NCBI GenBank assembly: GCA_020636575.1
Contig: JACJXP010000002.1
Coordinates: 310,001 to 374,000, forward strand
Length of the DNA stretch: 64,000 nt
Source of the DNA: Chitinophagales bacterium
Lineage (GTDB): Bacteria > Bacteroidota > Bacteroidia > Chitinophagales > Chitinophagaceae
Direction: 5' to 3'
In this document: positions 62,302-64,000 of the stretch, in pieces
Layout: each line of letters opens with the position of its first letter
How positions within the stretch are numbered: position 1 is the stretch's first letter
Program-made: the position numbers and the translations under genes
Notes under the pieces: generated by a model
The model's input: the letters and a program-made list of their open reading frames with translations, nothing else
What the model was told of the DNA's origin: nothing
The model's database searches: none

Positions 62302-64000
62302 ATGCCTATTTCTGATCCCATTACTTACTACTCTTCAAGACTGAGTCATCTGAATGGCCTTGATAAAATACTGATTAAGAACAAAAAAAGATTGGCCTTG
62401 CTCAGGCTGGTCTCTTTTTTGGCGGCCATCATTTCTTTTATCTACCTGATTCGGTTTGGCTGGGTGCCGGCTATCTCTGCAACGGTCTTGTTGCTTACCG
62501 TGTTTGGTTATTTTGTATCCCGTGACCTTCAAAACAGCGAAATGCTTGATCACAACAGGTTACTTCTAAAGATCAATAACGATGAACTGGAATTCCTTAA
62601 TCACAAATTTTCAGACAATCCTGATGGAGCAGAATGGCAACCTGAGTTACATCCCTATGCTGTTGACCTCGATATATTCGGAAGAGCATCGTTATATCAA
62701 TATATCAACAGGACTATATCCGAAAGGGGAAATAAAACCCTCGTAAGCCGGCTGTTAAATCCTTTTGATAAAGAAAGAATACCGGAGCAACAACAAGCGG
62801 TCCGGGAGCTTTCCGGGAAAACTGAATGGAGGCAACAGCTACAGGCCTATGGATTACAGGAAAGAATAACTATACGAACCGAAGAAAATATACTTTCCTG
62901 GATATCTGAGCCTGAGACTTTCAGCGACAAACCCATTTGGAAGTTGACAAGAATTGTATTCCCCGTCATAAGCTTGATGCTGCTTTTGTTGTATATCATA
63001 AACATCCTTAACCAGGGTCAATTCCTTTTTTTACTGGTGGTTCAGTTAATGATCGCTATGGGAATTTCAAAAAAAGTATTACCGGCACATAGCAGGCTTA
63101 ATAAGATCACTGCTGAACTGAACAGTTTTTCCAATAGCATGGCATGGATCGAAAAAGAAGAATTTCAATCCAAATTATTACAAGAGCTCCAGGATAAATT
63201 TGGCCAGGGGAACAAAAATGCATCTCAAAAAATTAAGCAGCTAAAGAAGATCCTTGATCGGCTTGATTACAAATTAAACCCACTCGTTTATATACCACTA
63301 AGCACTTTTTTTTGCTGGGACCTTCAGCAGGCATTCCAACTAGAAAAATGGAAGAAAGAAAAAAGCGATGAGACAACAAATTGGTTTAATTCACTGGGCG
63401 AAATTGAAGCCATCTCTTCAATTGCTAATCTTCATTTTAATCATCCGGCCTGGTGTTTTCCTGTTATTAGAAACGAAGCCGCAATATTAGATGCAGAAGA
63501 AATGGGACATCCCTTAATACCCGGGAACAAAAGAGTGAACAACAGCTTTTCCAGCGATGGCACAGGGAAGATTACGATAGTCACAGGATCCAACATGGCA
63601 GGCAAAAGCACTTTTTTACGAAGTATAGGTGTAAATATTGTTTTGGCGATGATGGGAGCGCCGGTTTGCGCAAAAGAATTTTCTGTATCTGAATTCAAGG
63701 TAATGAGCAGCATGCGGGTAACTGATAATCTTGAAGAAAACACCTCTACATTTTATGCTGAGCTAAAAAAACTAAAACACATAATTGAAAGTGTACAAAC
63801 ACAAGAAAATATTTTCTTTTTACTTGATGAGATACTAAGAGGGACCAATTCGTCAGACAGGCATACCGGCTCTGTAGCGCTGATCAGGCAATTATTGAAA
63901 TATAAAACATCGGGGATCATTGCCACACATGACCTTGGATTATCTGAGTTAGAAAAGGATTATCCCGACAAAGTTTCTAATTATCACTTTGATGTACAGG
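62302..64000 (+). CDS. MutS-family ATPase with membrane segments, partial at 3' end
   Basis: The gene begins at ATG 62302 and runs off the right edge after about 566 residues. Two pairs of hydrophobic segments are visible (LALLRLVSFLAAIISFIYLI and nearby, then VISLMLLLLYIINIL and FLFLLVVQLMIAM), followed by the MutS-type ATPase with P-loop GSNMAGKST and Walker B DEILRGTNSSDRH. It lacks the mismatch-recognition domain of MutS. The family is a MutS relative of unknown role in Bacteroidota. It is divergent from ssrA. Confidence 0.9.
   Translation, partial: MPISDPITYYSSRLSHLNGLDKILIKNKKRLALLRLVSFLAAIISFIYLIRFGWVPAISATVLLLTVFGYFVSRDLQNSEMLDHNRLLLKINNDELEFLNHKFSDNPDGAEWQPELHPYAVDLDIFGRASLYQYINRTISERGNKTLVSRLLNPFDKERIPEQQQAVRELSGKTEWRQQLQAYGLQERITIRTEENILSWISEPETFSDKPIWKLTRIVFPVISLMLLLLYIINILNQGQFLFLLVVQLMIAMGISKKVLPAHSRLNKITAELNSFSNSMAWIEKEEFQSKLLQELQDKFGQGNKNASQKIKQLKKILDRLDYKLNPLVYIPLSTFFCWDLQQAFQLEKWKKEKSDETTNWFNSLGEIEAISSIANLHFNHPAWCFPVIRNEAAILDAEEMGHPLIPGNKRVNNSFSSDGTGKITIVTGSNMAGKSTFLRSIGVNIVLAMMGAPVCAKEFSVSEFKVMSSMRVTDNLEENTSTFYAELKKLKHIIESVQTQENIFFLLDEILRGTNSSDRHTGSVALIRQLLKYKTSGIIATHDLGLSELEKDYPDKVSNYHFDVQ

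Noticed and set aside
1..64000. CRISPR array, prophage, insertion sequence or rRNA operon
   Set aside because: No direct repeats with regular spacers, no transposase, phage or recombinase gene and no rRNA sequence were found on reading both strands.

Overview
The window is bacterial chromosome from a member of the Bacteroidota, most likely the family Chitinophagaceae. Several things point that way: type IX secretion (T9SS) C-terminal sorting domains on two secreted proteases, plug/barrel outer-membrane proteins of the Bacteroidota type, an HU-CCDC81-type membrane protein, the DUF4295 companion of rpmB-rpmG, promoters of the TTTG / TAnnTTTG type instead of classical -35/-10 boxes, and a two-domain HisIE and HisB in a compact his operon. 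The DNA is moderately AT-rich. No prophage, insertion sequence, rRNA or CRISPR array is visible.

Layout. 1-1764: a pair of catabolic enzymes (2,5-dioxovalerate-type aldehyde dehydrogenase, cut by the window edge, and a DHDPS-family lyase/deaminase), probably hydroxyproline or sugar-acid breakdown. 1908-9274: a large secreted subtilase, polyphosphate kinase, a YjbR-type protein and a TMEM175-type channel. 9271-12243: rimO, ftsY, a DUF4295 gene, rpmG and rpmB. 12383-18846: a TonB-receptor-like barrel, lpdA, a secreted M43 metalloprotease and a glutaminyl cyclase-like protein. 19380-21345: an AT-rich accessory patch of four small unknown genes separated by inverted repeats, which looks like a small cassette array. 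21391-26146: DUF2200, DUF2306, an APC permease, a C45-family lipoprotein hydrolase and a methyltransferase. 26167-31543: an envelope operon (TPR protein, plug-less barrel, HU/transmembrane protein, methyltransferase). 31768-45877: mixed housekeeping (DoxX, thioesterase, M50 protease, PBP4, CinA, E2 acyltransferase, phosphatase, S9 peptidase, methyltransferase, EamA exporter, polyprenol-phosphate mannosyltransferase-like GT2, exonuclease).

46030-53419 is the most informative part: a clear Bacteroidota promoter, a 41-residue lipoprotein, then a short ORF with four CAT (His) codons and a near-perfect intrinsic terminator just before hisG, followed by the complete, tightly coupled operon hisG-D-C-B-H-A-F-IE. 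The leader RNA can form an alternative helix that would destroy the terminator, so I read it as a histidine attenuator.

53421-61692 is a five-gene signalling block, all on the minus strand (response regulator, CHASE/7-PAS kinase, response regulator, lone receiver, PAS kinase). 61838-62206 is tmRNA (ssrA), with the readable tag GNTQFAMAA. The window ends inside a membrane-anchored MutS-family ATPase.

Many intergenic gaps are only a few bases long and several convergent genes overlap at their stop codons. All function calls are from reading motifs; no database search was possible.
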